Positions 49,639 through 58,248 of a stretch of 64,000 bases of DNA are shown here, piece by piece. The stretch lies in NCBI RefSeq assembly GCF_024160145.1, contig NZ_JAMYWQ010000007.1, positions 62,001 through 126,000 on the forward strand, in the 5' to 3' direction. Origin of the DNA: Serratia nevei (GTDB lineage Bacteria; Pseudomonadota; Gammaproteobacteria; Enterobacterales; Enterobacteriaceae). The translations under genes and the position numbers were made by a program. Numbering within the stretch: position 1 is the stretch's first letter; the number at the start of each line of letters is the position of its first letter. The notes beneath the pieces were generated by a model. The model was given only the letters and a program-made list of their open reading frames with translations, ran no database searches and was not told the origin of the DNA.

Positions 49639-50097
49639 TCACAGCGTCCGCGAATAAACCCGCGAGGCGTCGCCCCAGGGGTGATACCCGAGCCCGTTAT
49701 AAACGAAGCCGCTGCGCTCGTAGTAGCCTTCCAGATCGGTGCACAGGTGCAGCTGCGGGAAGCCCAGCCGGCGGGTTTCCGCCGCCACATGCTCAATCAG
49801 TTTGGCGCCGTAGCCCCGGCCGCGCTGCGCTTCCTCTACGTAGAGTGCGCACAGCCAGGGATACAGTTCGCCACGGCTGATAAAGTCGTTGGTGATAAGC
49901 CCCGCACAACCGAGGATCTGGTCATTTTCCATCAGCAGGTACCACTGCGGCAGCGGGTTGGCGGCGCCGAGGCTGCGCTTGATGGCGTCTTCATACATCA
50001 TCAGCGTCTGTGCCGTGGCCCAGTGCCGCTGAAAATACGCAATGGCGCGCGGCGCCAGCTCGGGCGCTTGCCGCACCGAAATCATGTCCATCGTCAT
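49639..50097 (-). CDS. GNAT family N-acetyltransferase
   Basis: A 152-residue GNAT enzyme with the acetyl-CoA-binding motif RGRGYGAKLIEHVAAETRRLG (about 92-112) and a C-terminal YYERSGFVYNG. The substrate is not apparent. It is monocistronic, convergent with the sulfatase maturase and divergent from a methyltransferase gene. Confidence 0.88.
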   Translation of the reverse strand: MTMDMISVRQAPELAPRAIAYFQRHWATAQTLMMYEDAIKRSLGAANPLPQWYLLMENDQILGCAGLITNDFISRGELYPWLCALYVEEAQRGRGYGAKLIEHVAAETRRLGFPQLHLCTDLEGYYERSGFVYNGLGYHPWGDASRVYSRTL

Positions 50098-50191
50098 TCC
50101 CGTTATTCATGTTGTCAGCGTAGAATTATGCAGCACTATGCACGGTATGGCAGCGGTATTCCGCCGCCGTCATTCACCCCAAGGAGTCATC

Positions 50192-50926
50192 ATGACGCAA
50201 AACATCTATGACAATCAGACCTTTTTCGACGGCTATGCGCAGCTCAGCCGCTCGCAGCACGGCCTGGACGGCGCGCCGGAATGGCCCGCCATCCGCCGCA
50301 TCCTGCCGGATTTGCAGGGCAAAAGCGTGGTCGATCTCGGCTGCGGCTACGGCTGGTTCTGCCGCAGCGCGCGCGAACAGGGCGCCGCCGAGGTGCTGGG
50401 GCTGGACGTCTCGCAAAAGATGCTGGCCAGGGCGCGGGAGATGACCGCCGACGCGGGCATCGCGTATCGTCGGCAGGATTTGGCGCAGCTGCAGCTGCCG
50501 CCGGAAAGTTACGATCTGGTCTACAGCTCGCTGACGCTGCACTACCTCGAGGATCTGGCCGCGCTGTTCGCCACGGTTTACGCCGCGCTGAAACCCGGCG
50601 GGCAGTTCATCTTCACCGCCGAGCACCCGATCTACACCGCCCCGGCGCAGCAGGGCTGGCTGACCGACGGCAACGGGCAGAAATCCTGGCCGGTGAACGG
50701 CTACCAGCGAGAAGGCCAGCGCGTTTCCAACTGGCTGGCGGAAGGCGTCATCAAGCAGCACCGCACGCTCGGCAGCTATATCAACCCGCTGGCGCAGCAA
50801 GGATTTATCATCCGACATTTGAACGAATGGGGCCCCAGCGCGCAGCAAATCGCCGCTAACCCGGCGCTGGACGAAGAGCAGGAGCGCCCGATGATCTTCA
50901 TTCTCGCCGCCCGCAAACCCGCCTGA
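50192..50926 (+). CDS. Class I SAM-dependent methyltransferase
   Basis: A 244-residue methyltransferase with motif I VVDLGCGYGWFCRSAREQGA (about 47-66), LGLDVSQKML, and the motif around YDLVYSSLTLHYLEDL; the class I UbiE-like fold. The ATG at 50192 has AAGGAG; the longer frame upstream overlaps the divergent GNAT gene and lacks homology. Substrate unknown. Confidence 0.9.
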   Translation: MTQNIYDNQTFFDGYAQLSRSQHGLDGAPEWPAIRRILPDLQGKSVVDLGCGYGWFCRSAREQGAAEVLGLDVSQKMLARAREMTADAGIAYRRQDLAQLQLPPESYDLVYSSLTLHYLEDLAALFATVYAALKPGGQFIFTAEHPIYTAPAQQGWLTDGNGQKSWPVNGYQREGQRVSNWLAEGVIKQHRTLGSYINPLAQQGFIIRHLNEWGPSAQQIAANPALDEEQERPMIFILAARKPA

Positions 50927-50958
50927 TTCACCCGCAGTAAACCGTTCACATCATCACA

Positions 50959-50983
50959 GTTGGGGAGGCCGCCTCCCCCCAAC
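50959..50983. terminator. Hairpin between convergent methyltransferase and GNAT genes
   Basis: A GC-rich inverted repeat GTTGGGGAGG / CCTCC-CCCCAAC with a very short loop, 33 bases after the methyltransferase stop. It lacks a clear T-run; a shared terminator is likely. Confidence 0.55.
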
Positions 50984-50988
50984 GGCTA

Positions 50989-51486
50989 TTATGCCGGCAG
51001 CGCCGCCCCGTGCGCCGCGAAGTGCGTCAACGCCTCACCCTCCATGCGATAGCGCACCCACTCGCCCTGCGGCTGTGCGCCGATGCTGAGGTAGAAATCG
51101 ATGGCCGGTTGGTTCCAGTCCAGCACGCTCCACTCCAGGCGGCCGCACTGCCGCTCGCACGCCAGCTGGGCGATGTGCCGCAGCAGCTTTTTACCGGCCC
51201 CCGCGCCGCGATGCTTCGGCGCCACGTACAGGTCTTCCAGATAGATGCCGTTTTTACCCAGCCAGGTGGAGTAACTCATAAAGAACACCGCATAACCCGC
51301 CGGCTCGCCGTTCACCGTACAAATCAGCGCTTCGGAACAGGCGCCCGGCCCAAACAGGCTGCGTTCGATATCTTCCACGCTGGCCAGCACCTGCTCGCGC
51401 GCCTTTTCGTACACCGCCAGCTCGATAATCATATCCAGAATCAGTTGGGCGTCGCTTTTTTGCGCTGGGTAAATCTCGATGGTCAT
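50989..51486 (-). CDS. GNAT family N-acetyltransferase (diamine acetyltransferase-like)
   Basis: A 165-residue GNAT protein. IYLEDLYVAPKHRGAGAGKKLLRHIAQLA (about 80-108) holds the acetyl-CoA motif, and RLEWSVLDWNQPAIDFYLSIGAQPQGEW is typical of the SSAT/thialysine acetyltransferase group. A polyamine or thialysine substrate is inferred from that likeness. It is monocistronic and divergent from a decayed LysR gene. Confidence 0.87.
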   Translation of the reverse strand: MTIEIYPAQKSDAQLILDMIIELAVYEKAREQVLASVEDIERSLFGPGACSEALICTVNGEPAGYAVFFMSYSTWLGKNGIYLEDLYVAPKHRGAGAGKKLLRHIAQLACERQCGRLEWSVLDWNQPAIDFYLSIGAQPQGEWVRYRMEGEALTHFAAHGAALPA

Positions 51487-51580
51487 GGCAAATCCTGAGT
51501 GTGTTGATGACTGTTCTTGCCAGCATATCGCGCCTCAAATACTGTATGAACTGCATTTTTATCAACAGGTAATGAATATC

Positions 51581-51887
51581 ATGCATCTGGATTTGAAGCG
51601 TCTCGATCTCAACCTGCTGCTGGTGTTTGAAGCGGTCTATCGGCTGCGATCGGTGACGCACGCCTTCGCTGCTGGGAGCGCCGTTCATCGTCGCCGACAG
51701 CGAACTGGTGATGAGCATGCCGCGCTACGCCGCGTAAAAATTGCGGCAGGCGGCGGCGCTGGATATCCACCCCCTGCCGTTTCCGGTGCCGCCGTATCAG
51801 ATTAAAATCTACCTGCACCGCAAGAACGGCCGGCCGGAGGCCTGCCGCTGGCTGCGGCAACAGCTGCAGGCGTTGGCGGCGTTATAA
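51581..51887 (+). pseudogene. Remnant of a LysR-family regulator gene
   Basis: The frame opens with MHLDLKRLDLNLLLVFEAVYRLRSVT, a LysR N-terminus, then breaks off within the helix-turn-helix. Immediately after, in another frame, comes a LysR C-terminus (PFIVADSELVMSMPRYAA, an in-frame TAA, then HPLPFPVPPYQIKIYLHRKNGRPEACRWLRQQL) ending at 51887. About 600 bases of the middle are missing, and both a frame change and a stop are present. Confidence 0.85.
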
Positions 51888-52397
51888 CGCGGGTTCGCCG
51901 ATCGGCAGATACCCCTGCCACAGCGGCCGGGCCGGTTTGCCGTGCGGGTTGGCCCGCAGATGCACGTGGTAGCCCTGCAGCGCCTGCAGCAGCAGGCAGT
52001 CGTCCACCTCGGCCAGGTCATCCTTGTGCTGCTGCGCGCTGTCCGTCAGCAGCACCCGTTTGGCTTTCTCCTTCGCCTCGTCGGCGGAGCGCGCCACAAA
52101 CAGGCCGAACTGGTGCAATTCCGCCAGCTCATCGCTGCGGTAGCCGCCCACGTTGACGAAAAACAGCTTCTCTTCACCGGCGAACGGCGCAGGCTCCAGG
52201 CTCACGTCGTAGCCGTCCGCCCAGTCGATGCGCGCGTAGCCGTCGACATGCACCTTGCGCTTATCGCCGAACCACTTTTCACGCAGCAGCGGATACGCCT
52301 CTTCCGGCCGATCCGCCGCCGCGAACTGCACGTCGTGCAACTCGATATTGGCGCCCGGCGCCGTACCGCCCACATAAAACATCAATAATCCCGGCAT
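51882..52397 (-). CDS. DUF1543 domain-containing protein
   Basis: A 171-residue cytoplasmic protein. MLMFYVGGTAPGANIELHDVQF at the start (LLMFYVGG...), the repeated DUF1543 half (VGGYRSDELAELHQFGLFVARSADEAKEKAK) and HVHLRANP fit DUF1543. The ATG at 52397 is chosen because homology starts there. The 3' end overlaps the LysR remnant by a few bases. Function unknown. Confidence 0.82.
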   Translation of the reverse strand: MPGLLMFYVGGTAPGANIELHDVQFAAADRPEEAYPLLREKWFGDKRKVHVDGYARIDWADGYDVSLEPAPFAGEEKLFFVNVGGYRSDELAELHQFGLFVARSADEAKEKAKRVLLTDSAQQHKDDLAEVDDCLLLQALQGYHVHLRANPHGKPARPLWQGYLPIGEPAL

Positions 52398-52517
52398 GTT
52401 AGTCTGCTCTCCTTGGTGACAATCGCTATATAAAATAATACATAACGAAACTCGTGCCAACGGCGGCGCCATTCTGTGTTATCAATAGGTGAGGTTTAAT
52501 CTGTTGTGGAGGAACGC

Positions 52518-52700
52518 ATGGCATTCAATATCGGTGATTTTGTTCAACGCACCACCGGCGGCCCAAAGATGACCGTGGTGGCAATTGACGGCGACACCCT
52601 GGTTTGCAGCTGGAATGAACTGGGTAAAGAGCAGCGCACGGAGGTGCAGGCCAGCGACGTGGCGCTGTACCACGAAGACGGCGATTTCGGTGTCTGCTGA
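52518..52700 (+). CDS. yodC: YodC-like DUF2158 small protein
   Basis: A 60-residue protein, MAFNIGDFVQRTTGGPKMTV followed by a CSW motif, with the pattern G-D-x-V-x-x-(T/K)-x-G-G-P-x-M-x-V of DUF2158/YodC. The ATG at 52518 follows GGAGGA. Function unknown. A GC-rich hairpin follows. Confidence 0.85.
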   Translation: MAFNIGDFVQRTTGGPKMTVVAIDGDTLVCSWNELGKEQRTEVQASDVALYHEDGDFGVC

Positions 52701-52727
52701 ATAACCGGGGCGCGCCGCGCCCCGTTA
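52701..52727. terminator. Terminator between yodC and yjdJ
   Basis: A stem ATAAC-GGGGCGC / GCGCCCC-GTTAT with one bulged base, directly after the yodC stop and before the convergent yjdJ stop. Confidence 0.65.
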
Positions 52728-52732
52728 TCGCC

Positions 52733-53011
52733 TTATGCGCGAATGTCCTGATAGGCCGGCGTGGTATCGAACTCATGTTTGGCGAACGGGCACAGCGGAA
52801 TGATTTTGCGCTGCTCCGCGCGCATTTTCTCCACCACCAGCGCCACCAGCTTTTTGCCGACGCCCTGCCCCTTCAATGACTCATCCACCCAGGTGTGATC
52901 GATAATGGTCAGCTTGTCGCCGCTCGGCACGAAAGAGATCTCGGCGATCAGCTTGCCCTGCTCGTCATTGATATAAAAACGCTTGTCGTCTGCCAGTATT
53001 TTATGATCCAT
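52733..53011 (-). CDS. yjdJ: YjdJ-like small N-acetyltransferase
   Basis: A 92-residue minimal GNAT protein with [44 protein letters not shown], typical of the YjdJ (COG2388) group. It follows yjdI with a single base between, as in E. coli, so the two act together in an unknown process. Confidence 0.92.
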   Translation of the reverse strand: MDHKILADDKRFYINDEQGKLIAEISFVPSGDKLTIIDHTWVDESLKGQGVGKKLVALVVEKMRAEQRKIIPLCPFAKHEFDTTPAYQDIRA

Positions 53012-53012
53012 A

Positions 53013-53246
53013 TTATTTCTCCCTATATTTAAGCGCGCCGCTGGGGCAGGTATCGATAACGCGTTTCACCTCGGCCGGATCGGCATTGTCCGGCATAATC
53101 CACGGGCGGCGATTCAAGGTAAAAATAGCCGCGTTGCCACGCACGCAGCGGGCGGAATGGCGGCAAACTGCGCCGTTAAAATAAACGTCAATCTTGTCGC
53201 CGGAATAACAACGATAGCCGGCGGCGGTCAATTCTTCGTCCATCAC
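53013..53246 (-). CDS. yjdI: YjdI-type mono-cluster [4Fe-4S] protein
   Basis: A 77-residue protein of the YjdI family with cysteines in [27 protein letters not shown] and in [14 protein letters not shown], a single-cluster ferredoxin-like pattern. It is the first gene of the yjdI-yjdJ pair. Confidence 0.92.
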   Translation of the reverse strand: MMDEELTAAGYRCYSGDKIDVYFNGAVCRHSARCVRGNAAIFTLNRRPWIMPDNADPAEVKRVIDTCPSGALKYREK

Positions 53247-53436
53247 GACCTCACATTGCCTGTTTTATTGTTTTTGCTCCAGGCTCAAGTATAGGCAATA
53301 CAGCCGGCTTCACCACGCATCCCTTCCGCCGAAAAAAAGAGGCGCAACCGCCCGCCGCCGCTAGAAAAAAACGTAAATTGTTCTAATCTTTATTCAGCAA
53401 GACAACATCATTCCGACAGTGGCTAAGGAGTTTGAA

Positions 53437-53850
53437 ATGGGTGATAGCTCAAAAGACGGCGTTATTCTGCTGTCCCGCATATTACTGATGATTCTATTTA
53501 TCATTTTCGGCTGGATGAAACTGGTCAACTTCGGTGCGACCGTCTCGGCGATGGAAGGCTACGGCGCGCCGATGCCATATTTGGCGGCGATCGTTGCCGT
53601 CGTGGTGGAGTTTATTTTCGGCATTGCGCTTATTCTCGGCCTGTTTACTCGCCCTATCGCGGTCATTTTCGCCCTGTACGTTTTGGGCACCGCATTTATC
53701 GGCCATCCGTTCTGGAAAATGACCGGTATGGAAATGATGGGCAACGAAATCAACTTCTTTAAAAACATCAGCATCATTGGCGGTTTGCTGTTGCTGGCGG
53801 TGACCGGCGCCGGCCGTTATTCGCTGGACTATAAAATATTTAATAAATAA
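53437..53850 (+). CDS. DoxX family membrane protein (YphA-like)
   Basis: A 137-residue inner-membrane protein with four membrane segments. LLSRILLMILFIIFGWMKLVNF, GYGAPMPYLAAIVAVVVEFIFGIALILGLFTRPIAVIFALYVLGTAFIGHPFW and the Asn-rich INFFKNISIIGGLLLL pattern place it in DoxX, close to E. coli YphA. The ATG at 53437 follows AAGGAG. Function unknown. Confidence 0.87.
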   Translation: MGDSSKDGVILLSRILLMILFIIFGWMKLVNFGATVSAMEGYGAPMPYLAAIVAVVVEFIFGIALILGLFTRPIAVIFALYVLGTAFIGHPFWKMTGMEMMGNEINFFKNISIIGGLLLLAVTGAGRYSLDYKIFNK

Positions 53851-53857
53851 TTCATCG

Positions 53858-53886
53858 ATGGCCGGCGACTGTCGCCGGCCATTTTA
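53858..53886 (+). terminator. Terminator after the DoxX gene
   Basis: An 11-pair stem ATGGCCGGCGA / TCGCCGGCCAT with a three-base loop, then TTTATTT; 7 bases after the DoxX stop. Confidence 0.9.
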
Positions 53887-53900
53887 TTTCGGCTATCCCT

Positions 53901-54473
53901 TCAACGGCTGCGCTTGGCGTGGCGCTCAAAGTTTTCCGCCCTGGCCTGCGCCGATTTACGCAGCGTGACGTAGCAGGCACCCTCGCCGCCGTCGCGCGGC
54001 AAGGCACGGCAAAACGCCTGCACCTGTTCAAACTGCGCCAGCCATTTGGCGACGTAACTGCGCACGATATTCGGGTGGCTTTCGTTCTGCCGCCCGCGGC
54101 CGTGCACGATCAGCAGCGAACGCAGGTTTTGCGCCTCCGCCTGCACGATGAAGCGAAACAGCGCCTGCCGGCTGGCTTCGACCGACTGACGCAGCAGGTT
54201 CAGCGACGCCTGCGGCGGGTAACGGCCGCTGCGCAGCTTGTCCAGCACGCCCTGTTGAATGCCCTCCCCTTTGAACGCCAGCGGTTGCTCGCAAGGGATC
54301 ACCTCGAGAAAATCGGTGCTGAGGAAGTTTTCCTGCAGCCGCCGCTGCGCTTCGCGCCGCGCGCTTTTGTCCACCGCATCCTGCGGCTTGAGGTACAGCG
54401 TCTGCCGCCCGCTCGCCAGCGGCACCACGTCCGCCATTGCCTGTTCAAAAAAGTCTTTTTCCTGCTCGCTCAT
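53901..54473 (-). CDS. smrA: DNA endonuclease SmrA
   Basis: A 190-residue Smr-domain protein (YdaL) with GVLDKLRSGRYPPQASLNLLRQSVEASRQALFRFI and the Smr core LLIVHGRGRQNESHPNIVRSYVAKWL, ending FERHAKRSR as in E. coli SmrA. I start at the ATG at 54473; the longer frame has no match. Nicking activity is known for the family. Monocistronic. Confidence 0.92.
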   Translation of the reverse strand: MSEQEKDFFEQAMADVVPLASGRQTLYLKPQDAVDKSARREAQRRLQENFLSTDFLEVIPCEQPLAFKGEGIQQGVLDKLRSGRYPPQASLNLLRQSVEASRQALFRFIVQAEAQNLRSLLIVHGRGRQNESHPNIVRSYVAKWLAQFEQVQAFCRALPRDGGEGACYVTLRKSAQARAENFERHAKRSR

Positions 54474-54657
54474 CTTCCACCTCTCTTGAACGGCAGCCTT
54501 TACGGCCGGGAATGGGGTCGATTGTAAGATGCCTTGGCGCGGTTGCAAGCCGGGAATTGTCAGCGGCAGTGGTCTCATTTGTCGCCAACGGGTGAGCTTA
54601 CGAGCAGTTTTCGCTATACTGCTAAGCCATCATTGAGTGCCGCAAAGGATCGAGCCC

Positions 54658-54993
54658 ATGACAATGCGCGAGCTGGAAATCCAGTTTCAAAATGCGATGA
54701 ATGAGTTGCAGAGCAGCTTCGAACGGCAACACCGCGAATGGCAGCGGAGCTACCAGGCGTTGCAACAACTGCTGGAAGAAGCCAAACAGCGCGAAGCCGC
54801 CCTGCGGGCGCAAAATGAACAACTGGCGCGCAAACTGAGCACCGCCAGTTCGGTGCCGGAGCAGCACGCGCTGGTGAAGCAGATCAAAATGCTCGGCGCC
54901 CATCTGGATGCGCTGGCCAAAGACGCGGCCACCTTCAACCATCACCTGCACCAACAGCGTGCGGCCGATAATTTCAGCGGCGAACAGCATTGA
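54658..54993 (+). CDS. Small coiled-coil protein, MbeD/MobD-like
   Basis: A 111-residue, highly charged, Gln/Glu/Arg-rich protein predicted to be one long coiled coil (MRELEIQFQNAMNELQSSFERQHREW, LLEEAKQREAALRAQNEQLARKL). The N-terminal half resembles the MbeD/MobD family of plasmid mobilisation proteins. It is a lone chromosomal gene with no relaxase near, so a mobilisation role is unlikely here. The ATG at 54658 follows AAAGGAT. Function unknown. Confidence 0.75.
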   Translation: MTMRELEIQFQNAMNELQSSFERQHREWQRSYQALQQLLEEAKQREAALRAQNEQLARKLSTASSVPEQHALVKQIKMLGAHLDALAKDAATFNHHLHQQRAADNFSGEQH

Positions 54994-55060
54994 TAGCGGG
55001 CGCTGTCGCACAGCGCCTCCCGCCCCGTTTCTGGCGTATTGAGAGTGTAATAAAGCCTAA

Positions 55061-55507
55061 ATGACCTGGATCATCCTCGCCGCCCTGATCGTCGTATTTA
55101 TTATCGGTTACCGCATTTTGACGTCCGACACCCGTAAAGCCATCGATTCGTTGGCCCATCTGCTGAGGGTCAAACCGATGCTGATCGAATCGATGATCCA
55201 GGAAATGGGCGGCCGTCAAAGCCAGACCTTTATCCGCATGCTGAACAACGGCTACACCGAAGAGATGCACCAGGCCGCTTACCTGCTGTTCATCTACCTG
55301 ACGTTCATCAAGCAGGCGGACGACGAGCAGACCGCCCTGTGGCGCGACGTACTGCTGCGCGCCGGGCTGTCGCCGGAGCTGCACGCCGAGCACACCGAAG
55401 CGGCGCTGTTTTACTTTGCCGAGCTGGATATCGATGCGTTTGAACTGGCGCAGTTCCGCCGCGCCTACAATGAGCGTTTCAACCGCGAAGCGTTGTCCCA
55501 CGGCTGA
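55061..55507 (+). CDS. DUF1198 family protein (YicN-like)
   Basis: A 148-residue protein with one N-terminal membrane segment (about 2-18, WIILAALIVVFIIGYRIL) and a helical soluble part: LTSDTRKAIDSLAHLLRVKPMLIESMIQEMGG. Pattern and length fit DUF1198, the family of E. coli YicN. Function unknown. A hairpin GTCCCCC / GGGGGAC follows at 55512-55530. Confidence 0.82.
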   Translation: MTWIILAALIVVFIIGYRILTSDTRKAIDSLAHLLRVKPMLIESMIQEMGGRQSQTFIRMLNNGYTEEMHQAAYLLFIYLTFIKQADDEQTALWRDVLLRAGLSPELHAEHTEAALFYFAELDIDAFELAQFRRAYNERFNREALSHG

Positions 55508-55533
55508 TCGCGTCCCCCTGAGCGGGGGACCGA

Positions 55534-55872
55534 TTACAGGAACATGCTGAAAAGGTAGCGCGACAGCGCTTCGCGCGAGCTGAAACCGTGTGCGATGCCG
55601 TAACGCTGGTTCGGGGCGTCGCCGCTTAAATCCAGGGGAAACTCCAGATACTGCTCGCTGGTGCGCACCGGGGAGGTCGGCGTGGCGAAATGCACGCTTT
55701 TCTCTTTCAGCGCCGGGTGGATCACCAGCGCGGTTCTGCCCATCCGCGCTTCGCGATTCACATACACGTAGTGTGCGCCCTTGCGGTAGCCATAGGCCTG
55801 ATCGGTGACATAATCACGCTCAAAGCCGGTATTCTCCAACACTTTAGCCACTTCATCCGGCCGTAAATACAT
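55534..55872 (-). CDS. DUF2002-like protein
   Basis: A 112-residue cytoplasmic protein, [22 protein letters not shown], then [32 protein letters not shown] and [16 protein letters not shown]. The [15 protein letters not shown] core is a conserved enterobacterial pattern that I assign to DUF2002 from memory. No function is known and no neighbour helps. Confidence 0.75.
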   Translation of the reverse strand: MYLRPDEVAKVLENTGFERDYVTDQAYGYRKGAHYVYVNREARMGRTALVIHPALKEKSVHFATPTSPVRTSEQYLEFPLDLSGDAPNQRYGIAHGFSSREALSRYLFSMFL

Positions 55873-55974
55873 CGATTCCTCCTCTCATTCTGGACCGCTG
55901 AGCGACCTTACCGTAATCATTCACCGAAACAATAATTTTCTGGAGAGGAATCCGGGTTTCAGACTATTCCTGAA

Positions 55975-57147
55975 TCAAGCCCGGCTGTGCTGCAGCAAGC
56001 TCAGGGTGAGCAGCACGCCGAGCGCCACCAGCAGCGCCGCCGCCAGATAGATAGACGGCACGCCCGCCTGCCCGATCAACAGCCCGGCCAGCGGCCCGGT
56101 GATGCCCAGCGCCAGGTCGAGGAACGCCGAATAGGTGCCGAGCGCCGTGCCCTGATTCTGCGGCGGCACCTGTTTCACCGCCTCAACGCCCAGCGCCGGG
56201 AACACCAGCGAGAAACCGGCACCGGCCAGCAACGCCCCGGTTTGCACCATCCAGGGCTCACCGGCCTGCCAGATCAACAGCAGCCCGACAATTTCAACCA
56301 GCAACGACGCCAGCGTCACCTTCAGACCGCCGTGGCGATTGATGACATTGCTGAAGATCAGGCGGATGCCGACGAAGGCGCAGCTGAACAGCGTCAGTGA
56401 AAACGCCGCGCCGCTCCAGCCTTTGTCGGCATAGTACAGGGTGATAAAGGTGGCGATCACGCCGAAGCCGACGGTGCCCATCGCCAGCCCAAGGCCATAG
56501 GCCCAGATGCGGCCGAACACCGCGCGAAAGGCGATGCGCTGCCCGGCGGCGATCGAGACGTCCGGCTTGCCGCTGGCCAACAGCAGCGCCACCGCAACCG
56601 CCAGCACGATCAGCGCCGCCACCCCGGCCAATCCCCACTGCTGATTCAGGAACACGCCGAGCGGCGCGCCGGCCGCCATCGCCCCGTAGGTGGCGACGCC
56701 GTTCCAGGAGATCACCCGCGCAGTATGCATCGCCCCTACCCGGCCAATGCCCCACAGCGTAGAGCCGGTGCTGGCGAAGCTTTCGCCGACGCCGAGCAAC
56801 ACCCGCCCCGCGCACAGCAACAGCAGGCTGAGCCACGGGTCACCGTCAACCCCGAACGCCAGCGCGTAAAACAGGCCGCTGGCGCCGCAGCACGCCAGGC
56901 CGAACAGCACCACCTTCTTGGGCCCCAGCTGGTCGGCATAGCGCCCGGCGTGCGGGCGGCTGACCAGCGTGGCGAAGTACTGCGCGCTGATGATAAGCCC
57001 CGCCAGCACCGAGTTGTAGCCCAGGTGGTTATGCACGAATGCCGGCAACACCGCCAGCGGCAGGCCGATGGTCAGGTAGCAGACGAAAGTGAACATCACC
57101 ACGGACAGAATGCGTCGGTTCAGCTGGAAGTTATTTTCTGCGGTCAT
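55975..57147 (-). CDS. yhhS: MFS transporter YhhS
   Basis: A 390-residue major facilitator with twelve membrane segments: FTFVCYLTIGLPLAVLPAFVHNHLGYNSVLAGLIISAQYFATLVSRPHAGRYADQLGPKK is nearly the YhhS sequence, as are ISWNGVATYGAMAAGAPLGV and GAGFSLVFPALGVEAVKQVP. It is an inner-membrane exporter of the arabinose-efflux type. I start at the ATG at 57147, since the next upstream ATG adds unmatched residues. A LysR gene lies 91 bases upstream on the same strand. Confidence 0.9.
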   Translation of the reverse strand: MTAENNFQLNRRILSVVMFTFVCYLTIGLPLAVLPAFVHNHLGYNSVLAGLIISAQYFATLVSRPHAGRYADQLGPKKVVLFGLACCGASGLFYALAFGVDGDPWLSLLLLCAGRVLLGVGESFASTGSTLWGIGRVGAMHTARVISWNGVATYGAMAAGAPLGVFLNQQWGLAGVAALIVLAVAVALLLASGKPDVSIAAGQRIAFRAVFGRIWAYGLGLAMGTVGFGVIATFITLYYADKGWSGAAFSLTLFSCAFVGIRLIFSNVINRHGGLKVTLASLLVEIVGLLLIWQAGEPWMVQTGALLAGAGFSLVFPALGVEAVKQVPPQNQGTALGTYSAFLDLALGITGPLAGLLIGQAGVPSIYLAAALLVALGVLLTLSLLQHSRA

Positions 57148-57237
57148 CGAAGGTGGCTCGCATCGGACGGGGTAGACAGAGATGGCCAGCATACCCCGAT
57201 GGGATCTGATGATAAATGAGAGAGTTATAACGAATTA

Positions 57238-58143
57238 TTATTTCGCTAACGGTTTTATCGCCACCCGCGCGCGCAGAAAATCGATAAACGCCCGCACCTT
57301 CTCCGGCACGTGGCGAGTGTTCGGGTAGAGCGCATAGATGCTCTGCTCGGGGAAGCGGTGATCCGGCAGCAACCACCGCAGCCGGCCGGTGTCGATCTCC
57401 GGCTGCGCCAGCCACGCCGGCAGCAGCGCCACCCCGGCGCCATGCAGGGCGAACGCCAGCAATGCCGCGGCGCTGTCGCCGGTGAGCGTGGCGGCGTCCG
57501 CCACCTTGAACAGCACCGCTTCGCGCTGCGGCGTGACCACCTGCCAGCTGAGCGGCGAACTGAGCCGGCTGTGGGCAATCCACTGCGCCTGCGCCAGATC
57601 CGTCAGTGAATGAATTGGCCGTTCGGCCAGGTAATCCGGCGCCGCCACCGGAAAAATGGCGAAGCTGTCGATCCGCGCCGCGCGGTGGCTGGAGTCCGCC
57701 AACTGGCCCAGACGGATCGCCACGTCGAAGCGCTCCGAGATCAGATCGACGTGATAAGAAGAAGAGACATGCTGAATGCGCAGCCGCGGGTGCTGCCGCG
57801 AAAATGCCGCCAGCGCCGGCACCACCACCTGCGCACCATACTCCGGCGTGCTGGTGATACGCAGCACGCCACTCAACCCGTGGTGATCGCGGCGGACGTC
57901 GTCCAGCACGTTTTCCGCCTCCTGCAGCAGCTGCAGGCTGCGCTGGTAAAAGCGCTCACCGGCATCGGTCAGCGACAGCCGCCGGGTGCTGCGCGCCAGC
58001 AGTGACACCCCCAGCTCGTTCTCCAGTTGCTTGACGTTAAAGCTCACCACCGCCTTGGTTTGCCCCAGCGCCGCCGCCGCCGCGGTAAAGCTGCCCGCCT
58101 CCACCACCGCCGCGAAGATCGCCAGGCGCTGCAAATTCAGCAT
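57238..58143 (-). CDS. LysR-family transcriptional regulator
   Basis: A 301-residue LysR protein of the CrgA-like group with helix-turn-helix RLAIFAAVVEAGSFTAAAAALGQTKAVVSFNVKQLENELGVSLLARSTRRLSLTDAGERFY and an effector domain from about 90. It is divergent from an MFS transporter gene (105 bases between), so it probably controls that gene. Inducer unknown. Confidence 0.92.
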   Translation of the reverse strand: MLNLQRLAIFAAVVEAGSFTAAAAALGQTKAVVSFNVKQLENELGVSLLARSTRRLSLTDAGERFYQRSLQLLQEAENVLDDVRRDHHGLSGVLRITSTPEYGAQVVVPALAAFSRQHPRLRIQHVSSSYHVDLISERFDVAIRLGQLADSSHRAARIDSFAIFPVAAPDYLAERPIHSLTDLAQAQWIAHSRLSSPLSWQVVTPQREAVLFKVADAATLTGDSAAALLAFALHGAGVALLPAWLAQPEIDTGRLRWLLPDHRFPEQSIYALYPNTRHVPEKVRAFIDFLRARVAIKPLAK

Positions 58144-58248
58144 TTCGCCGCCCTTATTGTCAAAATAATTTTGACAGTGTAATCGCCCGCGGCCGATTTA
58201 TCCGCACTTTTCCCCCCGATACACTGCTCGCCTTCAACCGGAGGCACC

